DNA from: an uncultured Christensenella sp.
GTDB taxonomy: Bacteria > Bacillota_A > Clostridia > Christensenellales > Borkfalkiaceae
Direction of reading: 5' to 3'
NCBI GenBank assembly: GCA_910579295.1
Contig: CAJTTC010000012.1
Span: 1 to 53,494, forward strand
Length of the DNA: 53,494 bases
The notes under the pieces were generated by a model. It did no database searches, was not told the DNA's origin, and saw only the letters and a program-made list of their open reading frames with translations. Both the position numbers and the translations under genes were made by a program. Positions 17,194 to 25,638 of the stretch are shown in pieces; the stretch's first letter is position 1, and every line of letters begins with the position of its first letter.

Positions 17194-17347
17194 TATATCA
17201 GTTATATTGTACTAAATTCGCACAAATGAATATATCCATTGATAGGGACATGTTATTAGCTGAATAGGGACTTTCGACATACGCTCCCTCATTTCGACAT
17301 TCTTCGGCAAACAAAATAATTGCCACTATTCCCTAATAACTGATATA
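17194..17347. promoter_or_regulatory. Divergent operator/promoter region of the element
   Basis: Between divergent genes (17158 minus, 17381 plus). TATATCAGTTAT at 17194-17205 and its exact reverse complement ATAACTGATATA at 17336-17347 flank the region. Both are accompanied by TAGGGA/CCCTA, and further ATAGGGAC copies lie near 17242 and 17265. A TATAAT-like box overlaps the right arm. Symmetric distant operators suit looping or cooperative binding by the paired XRE repressors. Confidence 0.6.
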
Positions 17348-17380
17348 ATTATACCAACGAATTGCGATAGAGGTAAAACT

Positions 17381-18181
17381 ATGAACGATAAAAAATTTTT
17401 AAAAGAATACACAAAAGATATTCCCAATATTGAAAAATACTCAGATGAGGATATACTGAGAGCATTAGCATGCGTTGACTCTGTAATTTTATTTAATCTT
17501 TATACAAACGAAAATATAATTTTTAAACGCCTTAGAGCTAATGAACCCATACCTTTCACTAAATGCATAGACGATTTGGGCTTGCAAAAATTAGCACGTT
17601 TTTTAGACATTAACCTTATAAACGGTGACTACATACAAAATAGCTGTGTAGCCGATAAAGACTTTGATTTCTGCTGTTTCGATTACTACAAAGACAGAGT
17701 AGAATATATCTTTCAAGGCTGTCCAATATCAAAAGATATTGAGGAAGAAGAGAATGACATAGAACATTACAAAAATGGACTTTACGAATACCTTAAAGGC
17801 TTATATCCCATATTTGCAGAAATTATAAAAACAGAGGTTACGCCTGACTTATTTGCGGCTACACCTAATATGTTGCAAGAACCCGCGCTGTCAATTTACT
17901 ATGCGCAAATTATGAAATTTATAAAAGCTATAAAATTAAAACACTTGCGGCAAGGCGGTTGCGTTGACAGATATGTAAAAGATATGCCGCTTTTATCACC
18001 ATTTATTAAGCGACTGATAAAAAAACATAAAGGTCATTTCCTATTGGCAAACAGTAATACAGATAGTCTTGACTATATACTTGCTCTATTCTCTTGCTTC
18101 AGATTTTATAACGAGGAAAACGCAAAGCTATTTGAATTAAAAATGTTACAATGGGAAGAAAACCATAACCGTGGAATATAA
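17381..18181 (+). CDS. Hypothetical protein divergent from the repressor pair
   Basis: 266 residues, preceded by AGAGGT. A mixed alpha/beta protein with acidic stretches (DIEEEENDIEHY) and a CCFDYY patch, and no signal peptide. Its position opposite the repressor genes is that of an early gene in temperate elements. I do not recognise the family. Terminator AGCCAGACTGT/ACAGTTTGGCT follows at 18371. Confidence 0.5.
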   Translation: MNDKKFLKEYTKDIPNIEKYSDEDILRALACVDSVILFNLYTNENIIFKRLRANEPIPFTKCIDDLGLQKLARFLDINLINGDYIQNSCVADKDFDFCCFDYYKDRVEYIFQGCPISKDIEEEENDIEHYKNGLYEYLKGLYPIFAEIIKTEVTPDLFAATPNMLQEPALSIYYAQIMKFIKAIKLKHLRQGGCVDRYVKDMPLLSPFIKRLIKKHKGHFLLANSNTDSLDYILALFSCFRFYNEENAKLFELKMLQWEENHNRGI

Positions 18182-18370
18182 CACTAAATTTGTTTACCCA
18201 TTTTTTCTGTTGTCTTTAGTGGTTTAATATATAGTTTCACTGTAAAAAATAGCGCAACGTATTTGGTAAAGGGTATAGTATAGCATAGGTCGTAGCAAAA
18301 GCAAAAATGTCGCCAAAATAATTGCTTAGCGTTTAAACGCCAAACTCTTTTTGTAACACAATATAAATTT

Positions 18371-18410
18371 AGCCAGACTGTATAAAAACAGTTTGGCTAT
18401 TTTTATTTTT
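18371..18410 (+). terminator. Intrinsic terminator after the 266-residue gene
   Basis: Arms AGCCAGACTGT (18371-18381) and ACAGTTTGGCT (18388-18398), then ATTTTTATTTTT. The rest of 18182-18709 has no gene of normal size; a 7-codon frame is listed separately. Confidence 0.7.
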
Positions 18411-18560
18411 GAAATCACACAATTTTTTTAGCTTGGCAATGATTTTCAAGATAATGCTTCGCGCCATCTTTTTTCTTTTGTAGTGTTTTTATTTTAAACA
18501 ACTTTCCACCTCCAACCTATGCAGTTATAGGAAATGTAGTTTTAAGAAGGAGGAAAAATT

Positions 18561-18584
18561 ATGTTGTGTTTTGGGTGGGGATAG
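18561..18584 (+). other. Seven-codon open frame with a strong Shine-Dalgarno
   Basis: AAGGAGG precedes ATG at 18561. The frame encodes MLCFGWG and stops at 18584. Such tiny frames can be leader peptides. It lies 125 bases before the integrase start. A similar tiny frame occurs upstream of the relaxase at 32121. Confidence 0.35.
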
Positions 18585-18709
18585 CACAAACAATAGCAAA
18601 AGAACACCAAAAATACGTGAATTTCGCTCGAATATTCCGTTAAAACACCTTGTTGAAAGTCCTTCCATCTCTGGTTATTATGTATTTACACCTGTTTGGA
18701 AAGGATTTT

Positions 18710-19921
18710 ATGAACAATACTGAATTAAATGCTTTACTCAATTTAATACAGTCATCACCCGACTCAGCCAATTTGACCGCTTCTGTATTACAGTTAGTGG
18801 CGGATTCGGCTGCTTTAAAAGCGGTAAAGAATAAAGTTCAGCCCGCGGATCTTACCGACAAAAAGTTTATTAAATTTACTAAACAGGAGATAGAAGATAT
18901 GCCTGAAAGCATAAAACAATTTATTACTATAAATGGTAAAGTACTGCCCTGCACGGAATTACGGGGAATGTACCAAATCAGATATAACCGTGATGGCTTC
19001 CATATCAACGTTGCTTCCAAAAGCCAAAAAGAATTGAAACAGAAATTCCTTGATAAGCTTAGAGAGCAAGAAAAAGCTATGCAAAGCAAAACCCCACTTA
19101 TAAAAGACTTTTCCGTTGAATGGCTTAAAATCATAAAGCCCATCACGAAGGAAGGCACCTACAATGGCTATGTATCCACTTGGCGCGCACATATAATTCC
19201 TGCGTTCGGACATCTGCACTTGGACGAATTAACCAGAAATGATATTCAAAATTATATTTTCTTGCTTACCGAAGAAGGTAAAAATAGAACAGCAAAAAAA
19301 GTAAAGCAACAACTCGGCGCAAGTTACAAAATCGCCTGCAACGATTACAACTTAAAAAACCCTCTTTTAAAGGTCGTTTTACCTCGATATAAAATTGATA
19401 AAGGCGAAGCGTTCACATACGCCGAAGAAAGAAAGATTGTTGACTTTTGTATTGCAAACAGCCACTTGAAAGCTGTACCCGCTATTTTATTACTTCTTTA
19501 TACGGGTATGCGTTCTGGCGAATTGAAAACTATTCAGTACGTTCAGGGTAAACACGATTACATTGATTGCATTACAGAAAAAACGCGGCAGGGACTTCCC
19601 GACGTTCACCGTCAAATTCCTATTTCGCCTATGCTCCGTAAAGTTATGCCCTACATTGACTTTGAAAAAGCAAAAACGGTACATTACAGATATATTGATA
19701 ACGTTTTTAAAATGATTTTCCCTAAACGCCGTTTGCACGAACTCAGATACACTTTTATAAGCCGCTGTAAGGAATGCAGATGCAGCCTTGAATTGGTTAT
19801 GCTCTGGTCTGGACACACTGAAGATAAAGAGGTTGAAAGCTCGAAAGTCAACCGCGGATATACTACTTATTCCGACGATTTCTATTTCAACGAAATTGAA
19901 TTGGTCAATTATGAATTTTAA
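18710..19921 (+). CDS. int: Tyrosine recombinase (integrase) of the tRNA-Leu element
   Basis: 403 residues from ATG 18710, preferred over 18650 because GGAAAGGA stands just before it. SAM-like core-binding domain about 120-210, catalytic domain after it. Catalytic residues seen: R in LLLLYTGMRSGELK, HELR (HxxR), GHTED (H), and Y in the C-terminal RGYTTYSDDF segment. It cuts and joins attP with a chromosomal site. The gene points at tRNA-Leu and ends 175 bases from it, the usual arrangement for an element integrated in that tRNA. Extra tRNA-Leu half-copies beyond the gene support this target. Confidence 0.9.
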   Translation: MNNTELNALLNLIQSSPDSANLTASVLQLVADSAALKAVKNKVQPADLTDKKFIKFTKQEIEDMPESIKQFITINGKVLPCTELRGMYQIRYNRDGFHINVASKSQKELKQKFLDKLREQEKAMQSKTPLIKDFSVEWLKIIKPITKEGTYNGYVSTWRAHIIPAFGHLHLDELTRNDIQNYIFLLTEEGKNRTAKKVKQQLGASYKIACNDYNLKNPLLKVVLPRYKIDKGEAFTYAEERKIVDFCIANSHLKAVPAILLLLYTGMRSGELKTIQYVQGKHDYIDCITEKTRQGLPDVHRQIPISPMLRKVMPYIDFEKAKTVHYRYIDNVFKMIFPKRRLHELRYTFISRCKECRCSLELVMLWSGHTEDKEVESSKVNRGYTTYSDDFYFNEIELVNYEF

Positions 19922-19954
19922 ATATGACAAAATCTGGCAAGTAACAAATTTTTC

Positions 19955-19992
19955 TACACCGTTTGCGCTTTAAATGCAGACGGTGTATTTTT
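19955..19992 (+). terminator. Intrinsic terminator of the integrase gene
   Basis: TACACCGT (19955-19962) and ACGGTGTA (19980-19987) are followed by TTTTT. Confidence 0.75.
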
Positions 19993-20058
19993 ATACAAAA
20001 TCTGTTAAAAAACGGTAACAAATAGTTGCAAATGAGAATTTGGAACATAAAATCAAAG

Positions 20059-20095
20059 AAAAAAGGTGAAAAGCGTTAAAACTTTTCACCTTTTT
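20059..20095 (-). terminator. Terminator of tRNA-Leu (bidirectional)
   Basis: AAAAAAGGTGAAAAG and CTTTTCACCTTTTTT form a 15-base stem directly after the tRNA 3' end. T-runs flank it on both strands. Confidence 0.75.
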
Positions 20096-20182
20096 TGGTG
20101 CCGCTGATCGGACTTGAACCGATACGGAGTCTCCCCCGAGGGATTTTAAGTCCCTTGCGTCTGCCTATTCCACCACAGCGGC
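20096..20182 (-). tRNA. tRNA-Leu (anticodon TAA)
   Basis: The minus strand reads GCCGCTGTGGTGG at the 5' end. The anticodon stem AGGGA/TCCCT holds loop CTTAAAA (anticodon TAA). A long variable arm follows, then a T-arm with GGTTCAAGTCC, acceptor CAGCGGC, discriminator A and an encoded CCA (TGG at 20096-20098 on the plus strand). The length of 87 with variable arm fits a class II tRNA. It is the integration target of the element to its left. Confidence 0.95.
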
Positions 20183-20234
20183 ATAATTATTCATTTGTTG
20201 TATAAAACTCTACGTATTCACCATACACAGAGGA

Positions 20235-20268
20235 TTTTAAGTCCCTTGCGTCTGCCTATTCCACCACA
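20235..20268 (-). repeat. tRNA-Leu 5'-half copy 1
   Basis: The 34 bases are identical to 20144-20177 of the tRNA gene, covering most of the acceptor 5' strand, the D-arm and the anticodon arm through the anticodon. Homology stops in the anticodon region. Beyond it the acceptor side reads ACACAAGCAT rather than ACAGCGGCAT, so it is not a simple duplication of the resident gene. Confidence 0.85.
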
Positions 20269-20337
20269 CAAGCATACATTTTTGTTAAGTTTTCAGTTTT
20301 TATGTTAATTTTCTGTTAATTATTTTCTGCCAAAAAT

Positions 20338-20376
20338 TTTTAAGTCCTTTGCGTCTGCCTATTCCACCACAGCGGC
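20338..20376 (-). repeat. tRNA-Leu 5'-half copy 2
   Basis: 39 bases matching 20144-20182 with one change (CCTTT for CCCTT). Unlike copies 1 and 3 it has the resident acceptor sequence CAGCGGC. Confidence 0.85.
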
Positions 20377-20432
20377 GTGTAAATTTTATTCAATTTTTGT
20401 TGCTTAATCACATATTTGCTGGCGAGGGTGGT

Positions 20433-20466
20433 TTTTAAGTCCCTTGCGTCTGCCTATTCCGCCACA
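20433..20466 (-). repeat. tRNA-Leu 5'-half copy 3
   Basis: 34 bases matching 20144-20177 with one change (CCGCC for CCACC). It is followed by CAAGCAT as in copy 1. The three partial copies lie about 100 bases apart with AT-rich unique sequence between them. Confidence 0.85.
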
Positions 20467-20644
20467 CAAGCATTTCGAATAACCGTTAACTATATTAACA
20501 AACCGCAAGGAAAATGTCAAGCAAGAATATTTACTTTTTCAACTTATCCTGTCATTGTCTTCCTCAAAATAACAGTAAAATTAATTATTTATCAACGCGA
20601 TTTACTTTGCTCTTTGACAAAATTAATGCTATAATACCCCCGTT

Positions 20645-21214
20645 ATGGAAGAAAATCAAACAAATTTACCCGACGAAAACGTCGATGGTATCGAAATTAC
20701 GAATAGCGCTCCCTCTTCACAAAGCCAACCGAACGACTTGCCCGACGGCGTAAATCAAAGCGAGCCCGCCGCCGCTCCGACAACCAAAAAACAGCAGTTC
20801 ATACAGATAGTAAAATTCACGCTGTTTTCGATTTCCGCGGGTGTGATACAGCTGGTTTCGGACGGCATTTTAGACGATTGGACGGGCTGGCTTCCCTGGT
20901 GGCCCGCCTACCTTATAAGTATCGTTCTTTCGGTAATATGGAATTTCACGTTCAACCGCAAGTTCACGTTCAAAGCCGCCAATAACGTGCCGCTTGCAAT
21001 GGGGCTTGTAATAGTTTATTACTGCGCGTTTATCCCCCTATCGGTATTCGGCGGCAACGCAATCGCGGCAAAATTACCCGAAAATTTGGGACTTTTGGTC
21101 ACTTTTATGATGATGATAATCAACTTTATAACCGAATTTATTTGGGATAAGTTTGTCGTCTTCAATCAAAAGGTCACCGATAAAATTTTAAATCTGTTCA
21201 AAAAGAAAAAATGA
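20645..21214 (+). CDS. GtrA-like small membrane protein
   Basis: 189 residues. The first 55 are polar and Pro/Ala-rich. Four hydrophobic segments follow (KFTLFSISAGVIQLVSDGIL, LISIVLSVIWNFTFNRKFTF, a third near 117-137 and FMMMIINFITEFIWDKFVVF) in the GtrA/DPMS pattern. The family is linked to flipping of lipid-linked sugars or teichoic-acid decoration. TATAAT at 20630-20635 is only 9 bases before the ATG and no Shine-Dalgarno is present, so the mRNA is probably leaderless. The origin of this stretch (chromosomal or remnant) is unclear. Confidence 0.75.
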   Translation: MEENQTNLPDENVDGIEITNSAPSSQSQPNDLPDGVNQSEPAAAPTTKKQQFIQIVKFTLFSISAGVIQLVSDGILDDWTGWLPWWPAYLISIVLSVIWNFTFNRKFTFKAANNVPLAMGLVIVYYCAFIPLSVFGGNAIAAKLPENLGLLVTFMMMIINFITEFIWDKFVVFNQKVTDKILNLFKKKK

Positions 21215-21506
21215 GCTTGTCTTACCGTATCACGTCGGACTATACCGACTATAAGGAGCGTCGTTGCCATACTGCTCCCCGTAAATTCTAATATAGTTTC
21301 TCTTGTAGCGTTTGTCGTTATCGGATTTGGCTGTGCGCCTGTTTATCGAGGCAACGCAGAACCTGCCACCCCCTGACTGCTTAGCGAAAAAACAAATTCA
21401 GATTCGGCTAGTGTGGGCAAAGAAAAAGCGCGCTATCTTCGCTTGCGAAGTATAGTGCGCTATGTTTTACTATAATTTATTAATGATTATAAAGATAAAT
21501 TGAAAT
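21215..21506. other. Noncoding 292 bases with one terminator-like hairpin
   Basis: No gene seen. A stem AGCGCGCTAT-CTTCGC/GCGAAG-TATAGTGCGCT lies at 21427-21461, between the convergent GtrA-like gene and the nucleotidyltransferase pseudogene, and probably ends one or both transcripts. Confidence 0.5.
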
Positions 21507-22040
21507 TTATCTTATAAACCATAATAGTTCAGTAATGTGCTTTTCAAGTACAGCCTCGTAAACGTGTATACTTGTGTATTTATCAAACCGATATAATCCA
21601 CATTTCATAAGCTCATGTTTCAGTGCAATAATGCGCGCCTTCTGCTCCGCGGTTGATTGATTTGCTATCTTGTCGCAATAGTCCTCTGCTTTCGAAATCG
21701 TATCCCGATTGAAGAACCAAACATCAACGTTAAATAATTCATCCTCTATTTGAAATTCAAAACCATGAAACCAAACCGCATTTCCTTCATTCGTAACTTC
21801 TTGTTTTGCTTCGTACCAAATGGGATGAAAAGTTTTGAGGACGAATGCAGTCAATTTATATAATTTTCAAGCGACATTTTATCGTTTTCCACATCAATGT
21901 CAAGGTCATTGTTCGCCATCGTCCATACGGTAACTACCGATAATATGGGGAACGCCTATCTTTTTCAGTTCGTCAAGTAAAGCGTATTCATATAGTATTT
22001 TATCGCAAATCCGCTTTATTTCTTGATTCGTTTGAATCAT
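21507..22040 (-). pseudogene. Frameshifted nucleotidyltransferase-like gene
   Basis: The minus strand from ATG 22040 encodes MIQTNQEIKRICDKILYEYA and reaches GSYRMDDGEQ before a stop. The neighbouring frame continues the homology as ANNDLDIDVENDKMSLE, and the remaining 115-residue frame (21507-21854, LTAFVLKTFHPIWYEAKQEV and on) completes it. The GS...DLDIDV pattern is the active-site strand and loop of the nucleotidyltransferase fold. At least two frame breaks separate the pieces, so the gene looks inactivated. A sequencing error could explain one break but hardly both. Confidence 0.65.
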
Positions 22041-22170
22041 TTTATACTCCGCTAAATTACTTTTTGTCATAGTTTAATTAAAGCATAATTGTGATAAAAT
22101 AGCAAGGACTGTTTGTTTTAACTGTTCGATATTATTATCCTTGAAATAATTCCTGAAAAATAAATATAAA

Positions 22171-22303
22171 CTCCCCAAATTACTCCCCAAAAGGTGCATT
22201 TTTTGTGTAGAAAAAAGAAAATTGACACTATGTCTTGTAGATACAGCGTCAATTCAACCACAATATATTGTGTTTTTGGAGGCGCCACCCGGATTTGAAC
22301 CGG
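22171..22303. repeat. Left direct repeat (att) of the tRNA-Cys element
   Basis: 133 bases matching 34733-34865 with about five differences. The last 27 (22277-22303) are the 3' end of tRNA-Cys. The rest duplicates the sequence downstream of the integrase, including a CTCCCC-AAATTA-CTCCCC pair and a hairpin. After 22303 the tRNA homology stops, so this is a displaced tRNA end and not a gene. Confidence 0.9.
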
Positions 22304-22462
22304 CTGGCGTGCCAAAAATTCGTCTTGGTTACGCGCCATTTAATACTAAATATAGCCTATTTATTATATAAAAAGCACTATATTTAGTCAAGTATTTTTG
22401 AGTAAAAATTTTACTCCCCAATTACTCCCCAAATTAAATTCAAATTTGCCGATGATGTTATG

Positions 22463-22494
22463 AAAAAACCAGAATTATTATCTTCTGGTTTTTT
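22463..22494 (-). terminator. Terminator of the restriction-modification operon
   Basis: AAAAAACCAGAA (22463-22474) and TTCTGGTTTTTT (22483-22494). T-run on both strands. It lies 83 bases beyond the DUF2971 stop. Confidence 0.75.
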
Positions 22495-22576
22495 CGCTTT
22501 TCAGCTCTTTAATCTATTATGATTACTACTTTAAAGACAAAACGCAAGATAATCTCTAAAATTTAGAGAACAATTA

Positions 22577-23596
22577 TTAAAATGGAATATCCTCAACATT
22601 GCTTGGCGTTTTGTATTGTTTATGTATGTTAATCATATTTTTTATTGTAGTTTCTTCATCTGTTTCTAATTCTATCCATTCGTTTGACTGAACAAGATAA
22701 TCACGATCAATATGGAGTTCTTTTGCAAGCAAGTCAACAGCACAATTTCTAGAAAACTGTTTCTCATCACGTTTGATAAAGATTTTCTGCAAATAAGGGA
22801 ATGAAATAGAAAAACCATTATTATTTTCGTTTGCAATTTTGCAATCATCTTTTTTGAGAACTAACCTGTATTCTTTTTCATAACCCCATTGAATATTTTT
22901 AGTAAACATTATTGTCTTTATATATTTCTTAATATATGGATTCACAGACAGGTCTTTTACTGGAATTTTTAAAAGTTTTTCGCAATCAACTGATATAGTC
23001 TTATTTCTATATCTAACTTTACCCATGTTAAGCAACAAGTTGTATAGTTTTTTATCTCTTCTCTGCTCAGAGCATAAGTCGCTAGGATTGCTAAAAACAT
23101 ATTCGCCACAAAATCCGTGATAATTATCCGCGTAATGCGCCCACATAACCATATTGTTTTCCGGCTTGTTTTTTGTAAAACATACTATTCCATATTGATC
23201 TCTTATTCTAATAAGCTCTTTATAGTACTCTTCATATAAACCCCAACATTCATTCTCAAGCCTATCCGTTTCAGGACTTTCTATCGTTGGTGGACACGAA
23301 GGAAAAGGTATAAGAGGCGTTAAATATTTTTCATGTTCGAAAAACCTCATCCACTTGAAAGAAACTTCATTAACATATTTATTAATTTCGTTATACTTGT
23401 CATTCGGCAGTTTGAGTTTAAGAAATACCCTTTCAAATTCCTCTTTAACTATACTAATAAAACAGTCAAAGGGATCATTAAAAGTTGATGGATATGAAAG
23501 AAATATTTCATTATTTTTCAATGTGTTATACTCATAATCTTTCCCTTTATACATTTTGTATAGATTATGTAGTAACATCATTTGTTCCAATTTCAT
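22577..23596 (-). CDS. DUF2971-family protein
   Basis: 339 residues. Family features visible: FLSYPSTFNDPFDCF near 29-43, YGIVCFTKNKPENNMVMWAH near 134-153 with HGFCGEY following, and W-GYEKEYRLVLKK near 233-248. DUF2971 proteins are frequent in defence islands and mobile elements; their activity is not established to my knowledge. It is the last gene of the operon headed by the DUF4143 ATPase, 22 bases after the 54-residue gene. A membrane segment is absent. Confidence 0.8.
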   Translation of the reverse strand: MKLEQMMLLHNLYKMYKGKDYEYNTLKNNEIFLSYPSTFNDPFDCFISIVKEEFERVFLKLKLPNDKYNEINKYVNEVSFKWMRFFEHEKYLTPLIPFPSCPPTIESPETDRLENECWGLYEEYYKELIRIRDQYGIVCFTKNKPENNMVMWAHYADNYHGFCGEYVFSNPSDLCSEQRRDKKLYNLLLNMGKVRYRNKTISVDCEKLLKIPVKDLSVNPYIKKYIKTIMFTKNIQWGYEKEYRLVLKKDDCKIANENNNGFSISFPYLQKIFIKRDEKQFSRNCAVDLLAKELHIDRDYLVQSNEWIELETDEETTIKNMINIHKQYKTPSNVEDIPF

Positions 23597-23617
23597 TCTT
23601 ATTTATCTCTATGTTTT

Positions 23618-23782
23618 TTACTGATTTTTCGGTAGTAACGCCAAGATTGACAAGACAATTTCCGCAGGACTTTTAGCATTGTCTATTGCTTGTTTAATCA
23701 GTTCTTTTTCGGTATTGCTTAATGGGCGATTGCCATTATCAACCATCCATTTACATAAAAACTTATATTGTTCTTCCGTCAT
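23618..23782 (-). CDS. 54-residue helical protein between mod and the DUF2971 gene
   Basis: ATG at 23782 with a near-perfect GAGGAGGG ribosome binding site, stop at 23618. The product begins MTEEQYKFLCKWMVDNGNRP and ends ILALLPKNQ, predicted all-helical. Its stop is 22 bases from the DUF2971 start, and it lies 43 bases after mod. A small regulator or antitoxin-like partner of the DUF2971 protein is possible; this is inference from size and pairing. Confidence 0.6.
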   Translation of the reverse strand: MTEEQYKFLCKWMVDNGNRPLSNTEKELIKQAIDNAKSPAEIVLSILALLPKNQ

Positions 23783-23825
23783 AAAAATTCCCTCCTCTTT
23801 TTTTCAATGAATTGCAAGTTCTTCG

Positions 23826-25637
23826 TCAATCAATTTCTATCTCACTTTCGTCGCCGCAGATGTTGCGGATTTTTAAGCGCAACGGCTTTTTAGCGCTACT
23901 TATTGTACCGTCCCAGAATTGTTTTGTCTTTGCGCCGTTCAAGATAACATAACCGTTCTTATCAATTTTAATTTCACTGTCGGAATGCCACTCGCCGTCG
24001 GATGCAGTGCAGTCAACGGAAATAAGTTCTATCAGTTCTAAACCTTCGTCGCTTATTACAATGGGGTTGTAAGGTTTCTTTTCGCTTGAATTGGCAAGCG
24101 ATTTTTGATTAAATTCGTCAATTTTCTGATTTACTCTATCGCTTACAAATTTATTGAAGATTATCGTATTTGTTCCGTTGGATTCTTCGAAGTCGCATTC
24201 CACATAATCGTTTATAACAACGTCGTCAAGAATTTCTTTCAAATCTCTTAATTCGATTTCAACAAGCGTGCTGTCGTCATCTTTGATAAACTTCTCAATC
24301 TCAGCTTTATCGGTTATATCTACATAATATACGATTACCTTTTTTATAGAATTATCTAAATCGGGAATTGCCTCGTGCAGAATTCTGTTCATAAGCACAA
24401 CGTCTAAAAGCTTGGTTGAGCTGTCCATTAAATTTGGAACATAAACGGGAACAGTGCCGAGCTTACTATCGGAAATTGCGCCTTCCCAAAATTCGTCAAG
24501 CGAATCTTCGTTTTTAAGCCCCGGTATTAAAGACTTGATTTTATCCATCGTCTGAACGGGATTGCGGTAGAGGGAAACGCCGTCTTTAACTTCTAACAAA
24601 TCAAACTCGGCATTGGCGGCTTTTAATCTGTCACGTATTGTTTGAATTGCGTTAAGTCCAATATCGCTTGTAACAAATTTACGTCCATGTTTATGTGCAA
24701 CAGCAGCAGTTACACCGCTTCCGCCGAAGAAGTCAGCAACAATCATTCCTTTGTTGGAAGATGCTTTTATAATCCTTTCAAGCAACACTTCAGGTTTTTG
24801 AGTGGCATAGTCTTCTCTTTCATCTGTAGCTGAACCTACAGAAGGCAAATCCCAAACATCACGACAATAAACCATTGAGTATTGCAATCCGTTTTCAGGG
24901 TCAATTTTAAAATCACTCTTCTTAAAACCATATTTGTGCATCATATACGACTTTTCTTGTAAGGGATTAAAAATATGCTCTTCTGTTTTAGTGTACAATA
25001 AAATTGTATCATGTTTTTTTGCCCATGATTCTTTTGTTGCTCCACCGGTTTTATATAACCAGATAATTTCATTAAGAAAACGATCCTCGCCAAATATTTC
25101 ATCCATTAGAACTTTAACATAGGATCCAATATGCCAATCCAAATGCACATAAATAGAGGCGGTTTCGCTCATAACCGATTTAATCGCTACAAGATTTTCG
25201 TACATCCAGTTAAGATATTTTTCTTTATCCCAAACGTCGCCGTACATTTTTTCTTCAAAGGCTTTAAACTCGTCAAAGTCAAGCTCTTGTTCGGCATGCG
25301 CTATTGCTTCGGCTACTTTTGGATTGCGCCGTATATAAACTTTTTTCGCGTAATCGGCTCCGCTTGCAAAAGGAGGATCGATATAAACCAAATCAACTTT
25401 TATGCCTTTTTCGCGCAGATAAGCACAGGCGGAAACGCACTCGCCGCGTATAACCAAATTGCCGTCCGCGTTTTCGCCAACAGTTTCTTGTTTTTCAACT
25501 TCGTAATAAGGCATACCGCGACGCAAGTTGTCTGCTACGTCATAAGCACCCTTATAGCGTAAAGTTCTTTTGAAATTGTCAAGTATAGCTTGTCCTTCAA
25601 TAGGTTCGGGAAAGAAAGGTATGTATTTAATCGGCAT
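23826..25637 (-). CDS. mod: Type III restriction-modification methyltransferase (Mod)
   Basis: 603 residues. Catalytic motif IV is DPPF (87-90) and the SAM-binding motif I is DFFGGSG (302-308). The order IV then I marks the beta class of N6-adenine methyltransferases, as in type III Mod. The region between and after these motifs would carry target recognition. Mod modifies one strand of an asymmetric site and is required for Res cleavage. It begins 2 bases after the stop of the DUF4393 gene, in one operon with res upstream. All key residues are present and it appears intact. Confidence 0.9.
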   Translation of the reverse strand: MPIKYIPFFPEPIEGQAILDNFKRTLRYKGAYDVADNLRRGMPYYEVEKQETVGENADGNLVIRGECVSACAYLREKGIKVDLVYIDPPFASGADYAKKVYIRRNPKVAEAIAHAEQELDFDEFKAFEEKMYGDVWDKEKYLNWMYENLVAIKSVMSETASIYVHLDWHIGSYVKVLMDEIFGEDRFLNEIIWLYKTGGATKESWAKKHDTILLYTKTEEHIFNPLQEKSYMMHKYGFKKSDFKIDPENGLQYSMVYCRDVWDLPSVGSATDEREDYATQKPEVLLERIIKASSNKGMIVADFFGGSGVTAAVAHKHGRKFVTSDIGLNAIQTIRDRLKAANAEFDLLEVKDGVSLYRNPVQTMDKIKSLIPGLKNEDSLDEFWEGAISDSKLGTVPVYVPNLMDSSTKLLDVVLMNRILHEAIPDLDNSIKKVIVYYVDITDKAEIEKFIKDDDSTLVEIELRDLKEILDDVVINDYVECDFEESNGTNTIIFNKFVSDRVNQKIDEFNQKSLANSSEKKPYNPIVISDEGLELIELISVDCTASDGEWHSDSEIKIDKNGYVILNGAKTKQFWDGTISSAKKPLRLKIRNICGDESEIEID

Positions 25638-25638
25638 T

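Noticed and set aside
22277..22339. A tRNA-Cys gene at the left att site
   Set aside because: Only the 3' 27 bases match. The anticodon and D-arms are missing, so it is a displaced fragment.
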